Positions 61,555-64,000 of a stretch of DNA of 64,000 nucleotides are shown piece after piece. Source of the DNA: Arenimonas donghaensis DSM 18148 = HO3-R19 (lineage in GTDB: Bacteria > Pseudomonadota > Gammaproteobacteria > Xanthomonadales > Xanthomonadaceae); assembly GCF_000743535.1 (NCBI RefSeq), contig NZ_AVCJ01000012.1, positions 186,001-250,000 on the forward strand, given 5' to 3'. The translations under genes were made by a program, and so were the position numbers. Below the pieces are notes generated by a model. It was not told the origin of the DNA, did no database searches, and worked only from the letters and a program-made list of their open reading frames with translations. Positions within the stretch are counted from its first letter, which is position 1. Every line of letters starts with the position of its first letter.

Positions 61555-64000
61555 TCAGCGGCGTAGCTGGAGGAAGTCGGTGCTCGCGACCAGGCGCAGG
61601 CTGTCCAGGCGCGGGCGCGCCGTGGGCAGTGCGGCCAGCACGGCCTCGCGTTCGGCTTCCAGCGCGGCGATTTCCGCCGGCCGTACGGCCGGGTTGACGT
61701 GGGCGAGGGCGCGCAGGCGCTGGATTTCCGCCGACAAGGTGGCGTCGGCACGGGCTACGGCCTCGTCGATCAGGGCCTGCGCCGCGGCCTTGGCTTCGTC
61801 GCGGGTGCGTTCGAGCATCGGCGGCACCAGGGCCGCCAGCACCTTGCGCTGCGGGCCCAGGTCGAACACGCGGTCGCCGGCACGGTGGCGGGCGCGTTCG
61901 CCGGGCGCGAAGTTCGGGCGACGCTGCAGGCGGGTGTCCACGGCCACGGACAGCGGCGTCGGCGGCAGCCAGCGCTCGATGTCCAGGCGGGCGTCGGCGA
62001 CGCACTCGATCACGTTCACGGCTTCAAGCACGACCGTGCGCGGCGGCAGTGAGTCGTCGACCAGGAAGGCGGCATTGCCGCTCTCGCCCGAAATCAGCAG
62101 GTCGGTCGCGGTCAGCATCAGCGGGTGGTCGGGGCGCAGGTAGAGCAGGTCGTCGCGCGACAGCGCGGTGGCGCGGTCGCTGGTGCACATGCGCGGCCCC
62201 TGGCGCAGTTCCTCGAAGCCATCCACGGACAGGTGCTCGGGGTCGAGCAGCCAGATGTTCTGGGCCAGGGCTTCGTTGTGCACGCCGAAACTTTCCAGCA
62301 GCCGCAGCGGGAAGTCGTCCATGGCCGCGTGCTGGTCGTCGGCGGCCAGGGCCTGGCGCAGCGCGTCGCGCTCGCCCAGGCCACGGCTGCCGAGTTCGAG
62401 CAGCCGGTCGCGGCCTTCGGCGATCAGCCGTGCCAACTCGGCGTGGCGCTGCCGGCTGCGTTCGAGCAGCTCATCGAGCGCCGGTTCGCGGGCATCGGCA
62501 TCGAGCGAAGCCAGTTGCAGCAGTTCGGCGCCGAAACCGCGCAGCATCTCCCGGCCGTCGGCCAGCACCTGGCGGAAGGCGTCCAGGCCTTCGTGCAGCC
62601 AGCGCTGGAGCACTTCCTGGGCGCTGTCGGCCACGGCGGCGGCGTGCAGGTGCACGTCGCCCTGCTGGCCGATCCGGTCCAGGCGTCCGATGCGCTGTTC
62701 AAGCATGTCCGGATGCAGGGGCAGGTCCCAGAACAGCAGGTGCTGGGCGAACTGGAAGTTGCGGCCTTCGGCGCCGATCTCGCTGGACACCAGCAGGCGC
62801 GCGCCTTCCTCGTCGGCGAAGTAGGCGGCGTTTCGGTCGCGCTGGAGCAGGTTCATGTCTTCGTGGAAACGCGCCACCTTCATGCCGGTGCGCAGGCGCA
62901 GCGCTTCCTCGATGGCCTGAACCTTGGCCCGCGAACGGCACAGCAACAGCACCTTGGCCGGTGCGACCGCGTCGAGCGTATCGAGCAGCCAGTCCATGCG
63001 CGGGTCGCGGGTGAAATCGTGTGACGGTTCGTCGTCGGTCTCGCCGACGTCGTGTGCGAATTCGGCGCGCAGCACGCCCAGCAGGGTGGGGTCCTCGTCG
63101 GCGTGCAGGACCTTCAGGTGCGGAATGCGCTTGGGGAATCCCCCCACGGCGGCACGTCGGTTGCGCACCATCACCCGGCCGGTGCCGTGGCGGTCGACCA
63201 GGTCGGCCAGGAGGGCATCGCGCGCGGCGGCATCGCCGGCCGCGATGCGGCCCAGGCGCTGGGCCAGGTGGTCCTGGTCGTCCGGGAACAGCCGCGCCAG
63301 GGCCTGCATGTCGTCGGTGGTGAGCGCCTGGTCGTCGAGCAGGCGACCGGCCAGCGCCGACAGGTCGTGGTAACCGCGGGTCTCGGCCTTGAAGGCCTCC
63401 AGGTCGGTGTATCGGGCCGGGTCGAGCAGCCGCAGGCGGGCGAAGTGGCCACCCAGCCCGAGCTGTTCGGGCGTGGCGGTGAGCAGGAGCAGGCCGGGCG
63501 TGCGCGCCGACAGGGATTCGACCAGCGCATAACCCGGGCTGGTGAACTCCGGGGTCCAGACCAGGTGGTGGGCCTCGTCGACCAGCAGCAGGTCCCAACC
63601 GGCGGCCAGGGCCTGGCGGGCGCGCTTTTCGTGGCTGGCCAGCCAGTCCACCGAGGCGATGACGCACTGCTCGTCTTCGAAGGGATTGGCCTTGGGCTCG
63701 GTCATCTCCAGCGATTCGCAGCGCTCTTCGTCGTAGATGGCGAAGGCCAGGTTGAAGCGGCGCAGCAGCTCGACGAACCACTGGTTGACCAGGCTTTCCG
63801 GCACCAGCACCAGCACGCGGCTGGCGCGGCCCGAGGCCAGCATCTGGGCGGTCACCAGGCAGGCTTCGATGGTCTTGCCCAGGCCGACTTCATCGGCCAG
63901 CAACAGGCGTGGCGGCCGGCGCGCAGCCGCGGCCTCGGCGACCTGCAGCTGGTGCGGCACCAGGTCGATGCGCGCGCCCAGCACGCCCCAGCCCGGGTGC
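61555..64000 (-). CDS. rapA: RNA polymerase-associated ATPase RapA (HepA), 5' end outside window
   Basis: At least 815 residues are visible; the frame is open to the right edge and starts H-P-G-W-G-V-L-G-A-R-I-D. E. coli RapA has 968 aa, so roughly the first 150 are missing. Swi2/Snf2 motifs: LLADEVGLGKTIEACLV (Walker A), VDEAHH (DEAH), LLLTATP, LLLCRSRAK and SSEIGAEGRNFQFAQHLLFWDLPLHP with QRIGRLDRIGQ. It helps recycle RNA polymerase after transcription. Confidence 0.95.
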   Translation of the reverse strand, partial: HPGWGVLGARIDLVPHQLQVAEAAAARRPPRLLLADEVGLGKTIEACLVTAQMLASGRASRVLVLVPESLVNQWFVELLRRFNLAFAIYDEERCESLEMTEPKANPFEDEQCVIASVDWLASHEKRARQALAAGWDLLLVDEAHHLVWTPEFTSPGYALVESLSARTPGLLLLTATPEQLGLGGHFARLRLLDPARYTDLEAFKAETRGYHDLSALAGRLLDDQALTTDDMQALARLFPDDQDHLAQRLGRIAAGDAAARDALLADLVDRHGTGRVMVRNRRAAVGGFPKRIPHLKVLHADEDPTLLGVLRAEFAHDVGETDDEPSHDFTRDPRMDWLLDTLDAVAPAKVLLLCRSRAKVQAIEEALRLRTGMKVARFHEDMNLLQRDRNAAYFADEEGARLLVSSEIGAEGRNFQFAQHLLFWDLPLHPDMLEQRIGRLDRIGQQGDVHLHAAAVADSAQEVLQRWLHEGLDAFRQVLADGREMLRGFGAELLQLASLDADAREPALDELLERSRQRHAELARLIAEGRDRLLELGSRGLGERDALRQALAADDQHAAMDDFPLRLLESFGVHNEALAQNIWLLDPEHLSVDGFEELRQGPRMCTSDRATALSRDDLLYLRPDHPLMLTATDLLISGESGNAAFLVDDSLPPRTVVLEAVNVIECVADARLDIERWLPPTPLSVAVDTRLQRRPNFAPGERARHRAGDRVFDLGPQRKVLAALVPPMLERTRDEAKAAAQALIDEAVARADATLSAEIQRLRALAHVNPAVRPAEIAALEAEREAVLAALPTARPRLDSLRLVASTDFLQLRR

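Overview
The window is GC-rich bacterial chromosome. Gene content and order (ftsY/rsmD, coaD-yfhL, glnS, oxyR-ahpC-ahpF with a textbook OxyR site, DUF1631, DUF3106/DUF3619/sigma cluster, split pnt genes, rapA) suggest a gammaproteobacterium of the Xanthomonadales/Lysobacterales type; I cannot name the genus from sequence alone.

Positions 1-11250 are accessory DNA lying downstream of the 3' end of a tRNA-Phe gene (11255-11330, minus strand). The left part (1-3757) is a tightly overlapping plus-strand module of integrative-element or satellite-prophage type: a CHC2 zinc-finger primase part, a TOPRIM-DUF3987 protein, a zinc-ribbon protein and two small conserved element proteins. From 4226 to 9383, with visibly lower GC, all genes are on the minus strand and are separated by imperfect inverted repeats with the layout of integron attC sites (5664-5720, 8888-8947, 9324-9383). 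I read this as a gene-cassette cluster without a visible integron integrase (CALIN). Its cargo is a 470-aa protein of unknown function, a two-gene restriction-modification system resembling BcgI (nuclease and methylase in one chain plus a separate specificity subunit, no translocase) and a Trypco1-like protein. Between 9384 and 11250 there is a decayed IS3-family transposase remnant, one hypothetical membrane protein and a small uncertain ORF.

From 11330 to the right end the window is core chromosome with short, overlapping operons: ftsY - AsmA-like - mutY - yggX (minus); rsmD, coaD, a lipoprotein, ferredoxin, ggt, an MBL hydrolase, DUF4920, a PhoX-like protein and MAPEG (plus); glnS - deaminase - rlmM - EF-hand (minus); a 7TM/GGDEF-like sensor and GST (plus); rnk and oxyR (minus), diverging from ahpC-ahpF; an orphan Pycsar-effector-like protein and prmC; OmpA-like, dxs, a low-complexity regulator-like protein and an HNH nuclease (minus); pip; Nudix, flap-type exonuclease and nitroreductase (minus); DUF1631; pntAA; a sigma/DUF3619/DUF3106 module that splits pntAA from pntAb-pntB; suhB; trmJ; a PhnD-like and GGDEF-EAL pair; exoD; a CorC-type transporter; DUF47-pit; YbjN-like; an alkyltransferase-like protein; rhomboid; and rapA, which runs off the right edge.

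Non-coding structure worth noting: two REP-type inverted pairs with compensating base changes (22483-22534 and 61460-61536) and a roughly 530-bp MITE-like element with terminal and nested inverted repeats (41776-42306) between pip and the Nudix gene.
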